Shown in pieces: positions 12,716 to 21,902 of a stretch of DNA of 33,596 nt. Position numbers and translations under genes: made by a program. The stretch spans positions 1 to 33,596 of the forward strand of contig CAKRMH010000023.1 of NCBI GenBank assembly GCA_934364805.1, given 5' to 3'. Numbering within the stretch: position 1 is the first letter of the stretch; each line of letters opens with the position of its first letter. The notes below the pieces were generated by a model that had not been told where the DNA came from, did no database searches, and saw only the letters and a list, made by a program, of their open reading frames with translations. Source of the stretch: an uncultured Lachnospiraceae bacterium (GTDB lineage Bacteria; Bacillota; Clostridia; Lachnospirales; Lachnospiraceae).

Positions 12716-13360
12716 TTAAAAGATTTCAATCAGGTTATTGCGGATTGCAAAAACTGCAGCCTGTGTACGGTCTGTAACATCAATCTTCTTGAAGATATTG
12801 GAAACATGATTTTTTACAGTTCTTTCGCTGATATCTAATTCTTCAGCTATTTCTTTATTGTATTTGCCAACTGCAAGAAGCTTTAATACTTCTAATTCTC
12901 TTCTTGTAAGATTGTCTATCTTAGCTCCATCCTTATCCTTTTCAATTCTCTTGGAATTTAACTGTGGAATAAGACTTGGTTGAATATATGTTTCACCTTC
13001 CGCAATCGTAAAGATTGCTTTCTTCAGTTCTGATGATTCTGAATCTTTTAACACATATCCATCGATACCAATATCTACTGCTTTCATCAGATATTCAATC
13101 TCATTATGTACGGTAAGAACCAATACTTTTACATTAGAACGGTTATCTTTTAATTTCTTAAGTACATCCAGTCCATTCATTACAGGCATATTGATATCAA
13201 GTAATAAAACGTCCGGAGATACAGTTTCAAGTTTTGATAAACAATCAGCACCATCTACTGCTTCAGCAATTACTTTGATATCACCTTCAAGTTCTAATAG
13301 GCTTTTTAATCCTTCTCTTACCAATGAATGGTCATCAGCAATCATAATATTTACTGCCAT
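12716..13360 (-). CDS. NarL/LuxR-family response regulator (DegU/LiaR-like)
   Basis: A 214-aa two-domain regulator. The receiver carries the acidic pocket D9-D10, the phospho-acceptor D55 (LLLDINMP), T83 and K105. The C-terminal LuxR-type helix-turn-helix reads LTRRELEVLKLLAVGKYNKE then SERTVKNHVSNIFKKIDV. Phosphorylation by the adjacent DegS-like kinase should control DNA binding. Its start overlaps the kinase gene end by 10 nt, so they are coupled. The targets are unknown. The gene ends in the parS-containing terminator. Confidence 0.93.
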   Translation of the reverse strand: MAVNIMIADDHSLVREGLKSLLELEGDIKVIAEAVDGADCLSKLETVSPDVLLLDINMPVMNGLDVLKKLKDNRSNVKVLVLTVHNEIEYLMKAVDIGIDGYVLKDSESSELKKAIFTIAEGETYIQPSLIPQLNSKRIEKDKDGAKIDNLTRRELEVLKLLAVGKYNKEIAEELDISERTVKNHVSNIFKKIDVTDRTQAAVFAIRNNLIEIF

Positions 13361-14382
13361 AATTCGTTCTCCTTACAATCAAAAACTCTTATTATAATTT
13401 TACAACCATTTCCTACGGAAGAAATTATCTTGAGTTCGCCAGACATAAGATAAATTCGTTCTTTCATCATTGATAATCCAAAGCCCGAATTATCATTTCT
13501 CGTAGTTTCCGGTATTGTTTCCATATCAAATCCGCATCCATCATCTTCAATGATGAGCTCCAATTGATCATTTGCATATTTCAATGTGACACAGATATGT
13601 GATGCATTACCATGTGAAACAGAATTTGAGCATGCCTCCTGAATGACCCGTAACAACGTAATCCCTACAACAGGATTAATATCAAACGGTTCTCCATCCA
13701 CTTTAAAATCATACTTCACATTTGAATATGCTCTCATTTTGTCCAAAAAACGCTCTACTGTGATATCAAATCCGATATCATCAAAGGACATTGGCCGAAG
13801 ATTATAAATCATTTTTCTGGTATCTTCTATTACATCACGCAAAATCTTTGACATTGAAGACAATTCAAGCTTGCAACGTAATGGATCAATATCAACAAGC
13901 TTTTTGCAGAGTTCAGATTTATGTACAAGAGAGGTCAAAGACTGTACTGTCGTGTCGTGCAGATCCCTGGCAATTCGCTGACGCTCACTTTCCTGCGTCT
14001 GAAGTATTGTTATTTTATATTTGGGATTGGCATCGTTGTCTCTGATCGTGTTCTCATGAGCTATCTTTTCTGATTCCACTTTAATAACACTGTCAATCTC
14101 ATATATATCAACATTCAGATCATACAATTCCTTGCGGACTTCATTTAATTGTTCTGTAAGGATCTTCTGTTCACCCTTCAGTTCAACAATCTTATTCTGA
14201 TTATAAGAATGAACCTTACGAGGCGAAAAGGATTCATAATTAGGATCCGATTCTTCCTCCAGCATACGGATAAACTCTATGTTTTCACGAATATGAAGGT
14301 GTAATTCTCTCTCCTTCTCTGTGAGTGCTGCTTTTTTATCAACAAACTTCTGTCTGGTTTTTTCCAGGTATTCTTTGACCAT
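13351..14382 (-). CDS. Cytoplasmic sensor histidine kinase (DegS-like)
   Basis: About 343 aa with no membrane segment. A long N-terminal coiled coil (YLEKTRQKFVDKKAALTEKE... VRKELYDLNVDIYEIDS) plays the sensory role, as in DegS. The HisKA_3 box QESERQRIARDLHDTTVQSL has the phosphorylated His near residue 142. The ATPase domain has the N box VIQEACSNSVSHGNA and the G boxes DDGCGFD and GFGLSMMKER. The start at 14382 follows GAGGT at 4 nt; an ATG at 14400 (six codons longer) has no visible ribosome binding site and remains possible. A TATAAT at 14437..14432 on the minus strand is the likely -10. Confidence 0.92.
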   Translation of the reverse strand: MVKEYLEKTRQKFVDKKAALTEKERELHLHIRENIEFIRMLEEESDPNYESFSPRKVHSYNQNKIVELKGEQKILTEQLNEVRKELYDLNVDIYEIDSVIKVESEKIAHENTIRDNDANPKYKITILQTQESERQRIARDLHDTTVQSLTSLVHKSELCKKLVDIDPLRCKLELSSMSKILRDVIEDTRKMIYNLRPMSFDDIGFDITVERFLDKMRAYSNVKYDFKVDGEPFDINPVVGITLLRVIQEACSNSVSHGNASHICVTLKYANDQLELIIEDDGCGFDMETIPETTRNDNSGFGLSMMKERIYLMSGELKIISSVGNGCKIIIRVFDCKENELWQ

Positions 14383-14496
14383 GACGACCTCATCGAACAT
14401 ATGTTTGTGCTAGTTATAAAATTACAACATAATTATAGTCTATTTTGATTTCAATGAAAAGTGTTTGCATAAAAAATAATAAATTAATTTATATAA

Positions 14497-14525
14497 TTGC
14501 TTTAAAATGTCTATAATACTATAAT
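14497..14525 (+). promoter_or_regulatory. Promoter of the alpha/beta hydrolase gene
   Basis: TTGCTT (14497-14502), 17 nt, TATAAT (14520-14525), about 55 nt upstream of the start. The divergent kinase operon starts on the other side of this AT-rich 180-bp gap. Confidence 0.6.
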
Positions 14526-14580
14526 ATAAATAGAAAAAATTAATTTATAATCTCGAACAAGCAATACCAAGGAGGCCAAC

Positions 14581-15531
14581 ATGAAAAAGAATACCAGACG
14601 TTTTCTTCTTTTAACAACTGCAGCGGTTGGATCAATTTATGCTTTTAACCGTTTTATCGCAGAGACCTCAGCTTCTAAAAAGCTGCTTACAGATGGAAAT
14701 GGTTCCTACTATAATTGGAAATTCGGAAAAGTATTTTATACAAAGAAAGGAAATGGAACACCGCTTCTTCTGATTCATGATACCGATGTTTCTTCTTCTT
14801 CCTTTGAGTGGTATAAACTCATCAAAAAATTAGAGAAAAATCACACGGTATACACCATCGACCTGATTGGATGCGGCAGATCGGATAAACCAGCGCTTAC
14901 CTATACCAATTATCTTTATGTCCAGCTGATCATTTCCTTTGTTCATGATGTAATTGGTACTTCCACAGATGTAATTGCATCCCAGTATTCATCCACATTT
15001 ACTCTGATGGCAAACCAGCTTGATGCAGAACTGTTTGATCACATTATTCTGATCAATCCACCAAGTATCAAAAATGTTCAGGGTACAATTACAACAGCCA
15101 ATAAGATCATGAAGGATATTATGGAACTCCCACTGATTGGAACATTTGTATACAATCTGACACACAAACGATCCGATATTGATACTGCTTTCCGTCAAAG
15201 ATATTACAACAAACCTCAATTAATTTTAGGAAAACTCGAAGATATCTATTATGAAGCAGCTCATAGTAATAATGGAAATGGGAAGTATCTGTATGCAAGC
15301 CAGATCAGTAATTATATGAATGTTCATATGGATCATGTAATCCGTAAATTAGAGAAACCGGTTCATATGGTTGCCAGCCAGGATCTGAAATCGAATATCA
15401 GTACAATGGATTCATACCGTCATCTCAATTCATCCATTGAAATTCATTACTTATCCGGCTGTAAATTACTTCCACAGTTAGAAATTCCTGAGAAGTTACT
15501 TTCAGCCGTAAACGCAATTCTTGATAAATAA
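14581..15531 (+). CDS. Membrane-anchored alpha/beta-hydrolase-fold protein, probably catalytically inactive
   Basis: A 316-aa protein with a basic start and hydrophobic helix (RRFLLLTTAAVGSIYAF), then a hydrolase-fold core: GTPLLLIHDT (oxyanion strand), VYTIDLIGCGRSDKP and the nucleophile-elbow region DVIASQYSSTF. The expected G-x-S-x-G reads A133-S-Q135-Y-S137, with Gln at the nucleophile position. Near the end the usual G-C-G-H-x-P-x-x-E-x-P reads GCKLLPQLEIP, with Leu296 at the catalytic His position. Two of three catalytic residues therefore seem lost, suggesting a binding or scaffold role. AAGGAGG precedes the ATG by 5 nt. It is the only plus-strand gene left of oriC in this window apart from fragments, and is convergent with rsmG. 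Confidence 0.85.
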   Translation: MKKNTRRFLLLTTAAVGSIYAFNRFIAETSASKKLLTDGNGSYYNWKFGKVFYTKKGNGTPLLLIHDTDVSSSSFEWYKLIKKLEKNHTVYTIDLIGCGRSDKPALTYTNYLYVQLIISFVHDVIGTSTDVIASQYSSTFTLMANQLDAELFDHIILINPPSIKNVQGTITTANKIMKDIMELPLIGTFVYNLTHKRSDIDTAFRQRYYNKPQLILGKLEDIYYEAAHSNNGNGKYLYASQISNYMNVHMDHVIRKLEKPVHMVASQDLKSNISTMDSYRHLNSSIEIHYLSGCKLLPQLEIPEKLLSAVNAILDK

Positions 15532-15556
15532 AATGTTCAATGCAAGGTATGTATGA

Positions 15557-15591
15557 GAAAGACCGCTCTATTTTCTATAGAGCGGTCTTTC
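15557..15591. terminator. Bidirectional terminator between hydrolase gene and rsmG
   Basis: GAAAGACCGCTCTAT (15557-15571) and ATAGAGCGGTCTTTC (15577-15591) form a perfect 15-bp stem with a 5-nt loop. A-rich and T-rich ends lie on both sides, serving the two convergent genes. Confidence 0.85.
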
Positions 15592-15612
15592 TATGCTTAT
15601 TTATAAAATTCT

Positions 15613-16326
15613 TTATAATGGATTTCTGGATGGAGTTCCAGCCTTGCGTGGATATTTCTTCGGAGTTCCCTTTACCTTATCGATTACAACAAAGGATCTT
15701 CCATTCTCTCCAATCTGGAATTTATCCACTTTACGCAGTTTTCCTCCCAGAAGAAATACTGCGCTCTTTGCCTGTTCAATTTCCTCATCACAATTTCCAG
15801 ACTTATAAGAGATAAATGCACCTCCAATGTGGACAAAAGGCAGGCAATATTCAGAAAGCGTGGACAGGTTTGCCACTGCTCTTGAAACACAATAATCGTA
15901 CTGCTCTCTCATATCCTTCTGATTGGCTAAATCTTCCGCTCTACCATGAACAGAGCGGATATTTTGTAATTTTAACACATCAATGACTTCATTTAAGAAC
16001 GATACTCTCTTATTCAAGGAATCTGCAAGTGTGATATCAAGATTCGGAAATGCGATCTTTAATGGAATTCCCGGAAAACCAGCCCCAGTTCCCATATCGA
16101 TCACCGACGCTTCCTTATTTAAGTCTATCATCTTAATCAAAGACAGACTGTCAATAAAATGCTTTTCGATCACTTCATGGAATTCTGTAATTGCAGTCAG
16201 ATTCATGACCTTGTTTTTTTCCACAAGAAGTTCATAATACTGGACAAACTGGTTCAGCTGTTCATCCGTAAGTGTCATATTCAGTTTCTCAAGTTCCTTC
16301 ACAAAAAAATCTAGGTTTTCGTTCAT
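15613..16326 (-). CDS. rsmG: 16S rRNA (guanine-N7)-methyltransferase RsmG
   Basis: A 237-aa SAM-dependent methyltransferase that makes m7G in the 530 loop of 16S rRNA (G527 in E. coli numbering). It shows the GidB signatures: NKVMNLTAITEFHEVIEKHF before the SAM loop VIDMGTGAGFPGIPL (75-89), then HGRAEDLA and DYCVSRAVANLSTL. The C-terminal tail KYPRKAGTPSRNPL is the usual family ending. GAGG lies a few nt before the ATG. It follows mnmG by 11 nt, in the order mnmE-mnmG-rsmG. Confidence 0.96.
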   Translation of the reverse strand: MNENLDFFVKELEKLNMTLTDEQLNQFVQYYELLVEKNKVMNLTAITEFHEVIEKHFIDSLSLIKMIDLNKEASVIDMGTGAGFPGIPLKIAFPNLDITLADSLNKRVSFLNEVIDVLKLQNIRSVHGRAEDLANQKDMREQYDYCVSRAVANLSTLSEYCLPFVHIGGAFISYKSGNCDEEIEQAKSAVFLLGGKLRKVDKFQIGENGRSFVVIDKVKGTPKKYPRKAGTPSRNPL

Positions 16327-16337
16327 ATATTCCTCGC

Positions 16338-18260
16338 TTAGTTTTCGCTGCTGTTCAACTGATAAAATAAATCCGGATTGGAATATTTTAACTGTTCCAG
16401 ATATACCAGGATGACGGATACATCTGCCGGGGTAACTCCTGATATACGGGAAGCCTGTCCGATATTCAGTGGCTGATAGAGATTCAGCTTCTGCGTTGCT
16501 TCAATTCTTAAACCACTGATCTCATGATAATCAAAATTCTCAGGCAGCTTTTTCTTTTCTAACTTTTTAAAATGCTCGACCTGTTTGACCTGACGTTTGA
16601 TATATCCATCATATTTTATATTAATGTTAACCTGCTCAGTAACTTCCTGTGGAAGCTGCGGCCTTTCTTTATCGATCGGCGCCAGTTTCTCATAGTCAAG
16701 CTCCGGACGACGGATCAGTTCAGTTAACGTTGTGCCTGTATTAAGTGGAATACTTCCATAGGATTCCAGAAGACTTTGAACTTCTTTCGATGCTCCAATT
16801 TTAACCTGATCCACACGTTCGATTTCTTCAGCGATCAGTTCTTCTTTTTTACATACCCAGTCATATCGTTCTTTCGAGATCAGACCAATCTCATATCCTT
16901 TTTTTGTAAGTCTGAGATCCGCATTATCCTGTCGGAGCAGTAAACGATATTCCGCTCTTGAAGTCATCATTCGATATGGCTCATGTGTTTCTTTTGTAAC
17001 AAGGTCATCGATCAGAACTCCAATATAAGCCTCCGACCGGTCTAAAATACATGGTTTCTTTCCAAGGATCTTCATGGAAGCGTTGATTCCGGCAATCAAT
17101 CCCTGACAGGCGGCCTCTTCATATCCCGAACTTCCATTAAACTGTCCACCACTGAAAAGTCCAGGTATTTTCTTAAATTCAAGTGAAGCATATAACTGAT
17201 TTGGATTAATGCAGTCATATTCAATTGCATATGCATTACGAACAATTTTTACATGCTCTAATCCAGGAAGCGTGCGGTACATTTCGTGCTGAACATCTTC
17301 CGGAAGTGAGGATGACATACCACCCACATACATCTCGTTTGTATTTAGTCCTTCTGGTTCAATAAAGATCTGATGTCTTTCTTTATCTGCAAATTTTACA
17401 ACCTTGTCCTCGATAGACGGACAGTATCTCGGACCGGTTCCCTCAATAATACCAGCATAAATTGGAGATCGATCCAGATTGTTACGGATGATCTCATGCG
17501 TCTTTGGATTGGTGTAAGTCAGCCAGCACGAAACCTGATCGATCTGAACATCATCCGGGTTCGTGGTAAATGAAAATGGAACTACCTTTTCATCTCCAAA
17601 CTGTTCCTGCATTTTGCTGAAGTCCAGACTTCTCTTATCCACACGCGCAGGAGTTCCTGTTTTAAAACGATACATTTCAATGCCGTGTGCAACCAGTGAA
17701 TCAGTAAGATGCATTGCCGGCTGCAAGCCATTTGGTCCGGTATGCGTGATCATTTCACCGGTCAGGCATCTCGCACGAAGATAAGTTCCAGTACATAAAA
17801 CAGCAGCTTTACAATTATATTTTGCACCGGATACTGTTTTCACACCACAGATATGATTCTCATCATCGGTCAGAATCTCAGATACTTCTGCCTGTCGTAT
17901 GGTAAGATGATCTGTGTTCTGAAGGGTTTTTCTCATTTCCATACTATAAGCCGCTTTATCTGCCTGTGCCCGGAGAGAATGTACCGCAGGTCCTTTGGAT
18001 TTATTTAACATCTTAGACTGAATAAATGTCTTATCAATGTTCTTACCCATTTCTCCACCAAGTGCATCAATCTCTCTGACCAGATGTCCCTTGGAACTTC
18101 CTCCGATATTTGGATTACATGGCATCATTGCAATGCTGTCCACACTGACTGTAAATATAATTGTCTCTAATCCTAAACGTGCGCATGCGAGTGCCGCTTC
18201 GCAGCCTGCATGTCCTGCACCGACTACGCACACATCGTATGTTTCTTCAATTGCTGGCAT
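16338..18260 (-). CDS. mnmG: tRNA uridine-34 5-carboxymethylaminomethyl synthesis protein MnmG (GidA)
   Basis: A 640-aa FAD protein that with MnmE installs cmnm5 on U34 of tRNAs reading split codon boxes. The N-terminal dinucleotide fold is VVGAGHAGCEAALACARLG; then come MMPCNPNIGGSSKGHLVREI, the YCPSIEDK motif, and PGLFSGGQFNGSSGYEEAAC of the second FAD-binding segment. The C-terminal helical domain ends with ISGLRIEATQKLNLYQPLNI then SRISGVTPADVSVIL. Length and motifs are full. AAGGA lies 5 nt before the ATG. It is 18 nt from mnmE, in the same operon. Confidence 0.97.
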   Translation of the reverse strand: MPAIEETYDVCVVGAGHAGCEAALACARLGLETIIFTVSVDSIAMMPCNPNIGGSSKGHLVREIDALGGEMGKNIDKTFIQSKMLNKSKGPAVHSLRAQADKAAYSMEMRKTLQNTDHLTIRQAEVSEILTDDENHICGVKTVSGAKYNCKAAVLCTGTYLRARCLTGEMITHTGPNGLQPAMHLTDSLVAHGIEMYRFKTGTPARVDKRSLDFSKMQEQFGDEKVVPFSFTTNPDDVQIDQVSCWLTYTNPKTHEIIRNNLDRSPIYAGIIEGTGPRYCPSIEDKVVKFADKERHQIFIEPEGLNTNEMYVGGMSSSLPEDVQHEMYRTLPGLEHVKIVRNAYAIEYDCINPNQLYASLEFKKIPGLFSGGQFNGSSGYEEAACQGLIAGINASMKILGKKPCILDRSEAYIGVLIDDLVTKETHEPYRMMTSRAEYRLLLRQDNADLRLTKKGYEIGLISKERYDWVCKKEELIAEEIERVDQVKIGASKEVQSLLESYGSIPLNTGTTLTELIRRPELDYEKLAPIDKERPQLPQEVTEQVNINIKYDGYIKRQVKQVEHFKKLEKKKLPENFDYHEISGLRIEATQKLNLYQPLNIGQASRISGVTPADVSVILVYLEQLKYSNPDLFYQLNSSEN

Positions 18261-18278
18261 TTTTATCCTTCTTTCTAA

Positions 18279-19655
18279 CTATTTACCCATACAGAATTTA
18301 CTGAAGATTTCATTCACCAGATCATCTTCCACTGCCTCACCAATGATCTTCCCAAGCTCCTCGTAAGCATTCATCAGATCAATGGAATAAAAATCTTCCG
18401 GCATTCCATCCTCAATACTCTGCATTACTAAATGTAAACTATCCAGTGCTTCCTGTAAAGAAGTTTTCTGTCTTACGTTCGTAATATAGACTTCATCATT
18501 TAAAGAAACCTCTCCATGAAAGAACATTTCCTTAATCGTATCTTCCAATTCCTGAATACCTGTATGATTCTTTGCAGAAATGGAGATTACTTTTGCATTC
18601 AGATGTTTCTTTACAGTTTCCTCTGTTGTTACCGGAGTCAGATCCGATTTATTTAAGAGAACAATGGAATGCTGCTCATCCAATAGTTCCATGATTTCAA
18701 AATCATTCTCATCAAGTTCTGTCGAAGAATCGATCACATAGATCGTAAGGTCTGCCTTTGCAGCATATTCCTTTGCTTTGGATACTCCGATTTTCTCAAC
18801 CACATCTGAAGTATTACGAATTCCCGCCGTATCAATGATATTTAGAGAAATTCCTCCAAGATTGATCTGCTCCTCAAGAATGTCTCGGGTTGTTCCCGCA
18901 ATATCCGTCACGATCGCACGGTCTTCTCCGACCAGTATATTCATCAGGGAAGATTTACCGGCATTTGGTTTTCCAACAATTACCGTACTGATTCCTTCCT
19001 TCAAGATTCTTCCGTTATCCGCAGAATCTAGAAGTTTCTGGATCTGTTCGGAGATAACTGTGATTTTCTCTTTTAATGCTTCTCCATATCCATCCAGTGA
19101 AATGTGTTCAGGGTCATCCAATGCAGATTCAATATAGGCAATTTCATGTATAATATTGCCACGTATCGCCTTTATATTTTGCAAAACTGCTCCTTTGAGC
19201 TGATTTAACGAACTTTTAAGTGCAAATTCATTTTTGGACTGAATGACATCAATGACAGACTCTGCCTGACTGAGATCGATCCTTCCATTTAAGAATGCAC
19301 GTTTTGTAAATTCTCCAGGTTCTGCCGGTCTCGCACCATATTTTATGACGGTTTCCAAAATTCTTTTCATGACAAACACACCGCCATGGCAATCGATCTC
19401 GACGGTATCTTCTCTGGTATACGTATTCGGAGCCTTCATAAGCAATACCATAACTTCATCGATCATCTCATCCCCATCATAGATGTATCCATAATGAATC
19501 GTATGGGATGAACATTTCAAAAGATTTTTCCTGTTCTTTGGTGAACGATATATTTTCTGAATTATCGTCAATGCATCTTCACCACTGATTCTTACAATAC
19601 CAATGCCAGATGGTGTCATCGCAGTTGCGATTGCTGCAATCGTATCTGTTTTCAT
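18279..19655 (-). CDS. mnmE: tRNA modification GTPase MnmE (TrmE)
   Basis: A 458-aa GTPase, partner of MnmG in U34 modification. The N-terminal folate-binding domain (IAAIATAMTPSGIGIVRISG), helical domain and inserted G domain are complete: P-loop GKPNAGKSS (228-236), TTRD (255-258), DTAG (275-278), NKSD (335-338). It ends in FCMGK with the conserved penultimate-region Cys (C455). AAGGAG precedes the ATG by 6 nt. The hairpin at 19679-19710 separates it from jag. Confidence 0.97.
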   Translation of the reverse strand: MKTDTIAAIATAMTPSGIGIVRISGEDALTIIQKIYRSPKNRKNLLKCSSHTIHYGYIYDGDEMIDEVMVLLMKAPNTYTREDTVEIDCHGGVFVMKRILETVIKYGARPAEPGEFTKRAFLNGRIDLSQAESVIDVIQSKNEFALKSSLNQLKGAVLQNIKAIRGNIIHEIAYIESALDDPEHISLDGYGEALKEKITVISEQIQKLLDSADNGRILKEGISTVIVGKPNAGKSSLMNILVGEDRAIVTDIAGTTRDILEEQINLGGISLNIIDTAGIRNTSDVVEKIGVSKAKEYAAKADLTIYVIDSSTELDENDFEIMELLDEQHSIVLLNKSDLTPVTTEETVKKHLNAKVISISAKNHTGIQELEDTIKEMFFHGEVSLNDEVYITNVRQKTSLQEALDSLHLVMQSIEDGMPEDFYSIDLMNAYEELGKIIGEAVEDDLVNEIFSKFCMGK

Positions 19656-19678
19656 AGAATTCTCCTTATATAACTGTC

Positions 19679-19710
19679 AAAAATGGGTATCCGGATGGAT
19701 ACCCATTTTA
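19679..19710 (-). terminator. Terminator between jag and mnmE
   Basis: AAAATGGGTATCC (19680-19692) and GGATACCCATTTT (19697-19709) form a 13-bp stem with a 4-nt loop; five T follow on the minus strand. Confidence 0.75.
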
Positions 19711-19732
19711 CTACATTCATTTGTCGCAGCCA

Positions 19733-20356
19733 TTATTTTTTTAAAGCTACAACAACATGTCTGTATGGTTCTTCACCTTCACTGAAGGTTGTAACATATC
19801 TGTCATTCTGAAGCGCAGAATGAATGATCCTTCTCTCAAAAGGATTCATTGGCTCTAAAGCAACGGAACGTTTTGTTCTCTTTACTTTATATGCGATATT
19901 TTTGGCAAGATTCTCAAGTGTGTCTCTTCTTCTCTTGCGGTAATCCTCTGTATCGACCTTTACCTTATAGTACTGATCTGAATGCTTGTTGATTGCAAGA
20001 TTGGTGAGATACTGGAGTGAATCCAGTGTCTGTCCTCTTTTTCCGATCAGAATACCCATCTCATCGCCTTTTAACTCTACATCGATCAGCTTGTTTTCTT
20101 CATCTACCTTAATGAGAATCTCAACTTCAAGCTGCATTGCATCAAAAACTTTTGTTAAAAACTCTCTTACAGAATCTTCGATAGAAAACTTTTTGCGAGC
20201 CTTGATCACTGCATTTTTGCTTCCGATACCAAGAAATCCGGCACTTCCCTTATCAATAATTTCATATTCGATCTGATCGCTTGTTGTACCAAGCTTTACA
20301 GATGCCTCTGTTAATGCGTCATCCACATTTTTTGCAGAAATTTCGATAAATTCCAT
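19733..20356 (-). CDS. jag: RNA-binding protein Jag/KhpB
   Basis: A 207-aa protein with an N-terminal Jag domain (MEFIEISAKNVDDALTEASV... GFLGIGSKNAVIKA), a KH domain with the G-x-x-G loop in GILIGKRGQTLDSLQYL, and a C-terminal R3H domain (EPMNPFERRIIHSALQNDRY... FSEGEEPYRHVVV). KhpB binds RNA, usually with KhpA, and affects cell elongation and division. The gene directly follows yidC, its standard neighbour (17-nt gap). A G-rich stretch upstream of the ATG is a weak ribosome binding site. Confidence 0.95.
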   Translation of the reverse strand: MEFIEISAKNVDDALTEASVKLGTTSDQIEYEIIDKGSAGFLGIGSKNAVIKARKKFSIEDSVREFLTKVFDAMQLEVEILIKVDEENKLIDVELKGDEMGILIGKRGQTLDSLQYLTNLAINKHSDQYYKVKVDTEDYRKRRRDTLENLAKNIAYKVKRTKRSVALEPMNPFERRIIHSALQNDRYVTTFSEGEEPYRHVVVALKK

Positions 20357-20373
20357 ATTAAAACCCCCTGTTA

Positions 20374-21651
20374 TTATTTACGCGAGTTCTTCTCGTTAAA
20401 ATCTCTTACCATATTAGCCTTTGCAGCCATACTTCCTGCTTTTGCATTTGCTTTCTTAGCTGCAGCTTTTTCCAGCTCAAGTTCTTTCTGAGCGGAAGAC
20501 ATTTTACTTTCCTCACCTGTGCTGTCTATTTTCTTTGTGCTGATCTTAGCCGCATCGCGGATCTGATTCTGCGCAATTCCCATTTTCTCACGTTTTTTCT
20601 TTGCTTTTTCCTGATTCTTACGGATAATATCATCCATATCCATATTCTTGAAATACTTGTTAATGAAAAGCTGCTGTACACTTCTACAAATAGCACCAGC
20701 AATCCAGTATACACCAAGACCTACAGGAACTGTGAAGCACATTACAAATGAGAAAAGTGGCATCATCAGGTTCATCGTTTTCATCTGCTGAGCCATCTGA
20801 TCATTTCCATTAGAACCAGCCTGTGGCATCAGTTTGATGTTTAACATCTGTGTCAGATAAGAAATAACTGGAATTAATAAAGCAACAACAAGTATCAGCC
20901 ATGCATGTGAAGCAAAACTCGTCTTAATGATATTCAGTGGAGTATCCGATACATTCAGACCAAAGAAATAGTTGAACTTGTTCATATGCGGTGTAAGTGT
21001 ATCTACTTCACTTCCTACATTGGAAAAGTAATCGGTAAGATTCTCCCATCCAGACTTTGGAAGCTTGTACAATACGTCCACGATATAATCCTTTAATGCA
21101 GATGTGTCTGTTGTTGTAAAGTCAACCGCCACATTCAGCTTATAATCCTTCATGATCTGTGTCATGGTATCCTGGAATCCACTTGTAGCGGTGATCGTGT
21201 CTACCAGACCACTGAACTGATTTTTAACGCTCACGATATACGCAGGAACATTATAGAATACACGATAGAGTGCAAACAGGATCGGCATCTGGATGATCAT
21301 CTGGACGCAGCTTCCTGCTGGTGATACACCGTATTTCTCATATACCAGCTGTGTTTCCTGCTGCATCGCCTGCATGGATGCCTGATCTTTTTTATTCTTA
21401 TATTTGTTCTGAATAGCCTGAATTTCCGGCTGCATGATCTGTGTCATTTTGGAAAACTTCTGCTGTTTGATTGTCAGCGGAAGCAGACACAGGTAAATCA
21501 CTGCTGTAAGTAAAATAATACTTAATGCCACATCTTCGATTCCGAATAAATTATACATTGCCATGTATATTCCATTCATGACCCAACCTAATACCTTAGC
21601 GATCGGTCCAAGAATTGCTCCGGAATAAGCGGTTAATAAAATGCCCGACAT
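20374..21651 (-). CDS. yidC: Membrane protein insertase YidC/Oxa1 (SpoIIIJ-like)
   Basis: A 425-aa insertase for Sec-dependent and Sec-independent membrane proteins. The core helices are visible: the IEDVALSIILLTAVIYLCLL block, the cytoplasmic hairpin QQKFSKMTQIMQPEIQAIQN, PAGSCVQMIIQMPILFALYR, SHAWLILVVALLIPVISYL and MMPLFSFVMCFTVPVGLGVY followed by WIAGAICRSVQQLFI. A 70-residue hydrophilic insert lies in the extracellular loop, and the tail is basic and Ala/Lys-rich. The ATG at 21651 has GGAGG 5 nt upstream, and the ATG at 21663 would contain that site. It abuts yidD. Confidence 0.96.
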   Translation of the reverse strand: MSGILLTAYSGAILGPIAKVLGWVMNGIYMAMYNLFGIEDVALSIILLTAVIYLCLLPLTIKQQKFSKMTQIMQPEIQAIQNKYKNKKDQASMQAMQQETQLVYEKYGVSPAGSCVQMIIQMPILFALYRVFYNVPAYIVSVKNQFSGLVDTITATSGFQDTMTQIMKDYKLNVAVDFTTTDTSALKDYIVDVLYKLPKSGWENLTDYFSNVGSEVDTLTPHMNKFNYFFGLNVSDTPLNIIKTSFASHAWLILVVALLIPVISYLTQMLNIKLMPQAGSNGNDQMAQQMKTMNLMMPLFSFVMCFTVPVGLGVYWIAGAICRSVQQLFINKYFKNMDMDDIIRKNQEKAKKKREKMGIAQNQIRDAAKISTKKIDSTGEESKMSSAQKELELEKAAAKKANAKAGSMAAKANMVRDFNEKNSRK

Positions 21652-21662
21652 AAAAACCTCCA

Positions 21663-21872
21663 TTATGGAACCGGATCATATCCTCCCTTAGAAAAAGGAT
21701 TACATCTCATAATTCTCCATGCAGCTAATAAACCACCTTTTAACGCACCATATTTTTCCACAGCCTCAAGTCCATACTGGGAGCAGCTTGGATAATATGG
21801 GCACTTCGTAGTCTTCATTGGAGAAATATATTTTCTATAAAATTTAATAAGTGCTATTAAAATTTTCTTCAA
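21663..21872 (-). CDS. yidD: Membrane protein insertion efficiency factor YidD
   Basis: A 69-aa protein with the family blocks IKFYRKYISPMKTTKCPYYP, SCSQYGLEAVEKYGALKG and RIMRCNPFSKGGYDPVP, including the conserved Cys residues. It is an amphipathic, membrane-associated factor that helps YidC. It lies between rnpA and yidC, with the yidC ribosome binding site immediately after its stop. Confidence 0.95.
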   Translation of the reverse strand: MKKILIALIKFYRKYISPMKTTKCPYYPSCSQYGLEAVEKYGALKGGLLAAWRIMRCNPFSKGGYDPVP

Positions 21873-21902
21873 AATGATTCCATCTTCTTTTCAGATTAAT
21901 TT

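Noticed and set aside
13604..13620. Half-match to parS (ATGTGAAACA) inside the kinase gene
   Set aside because: Only one arm matches; the palindrome is absent.
20526..20717. Alternative 63-codon frame within yidC
   Set aside because: It is an out-of-frame shadow of the basic C-terminal region of yidC without a ribosome binding site.
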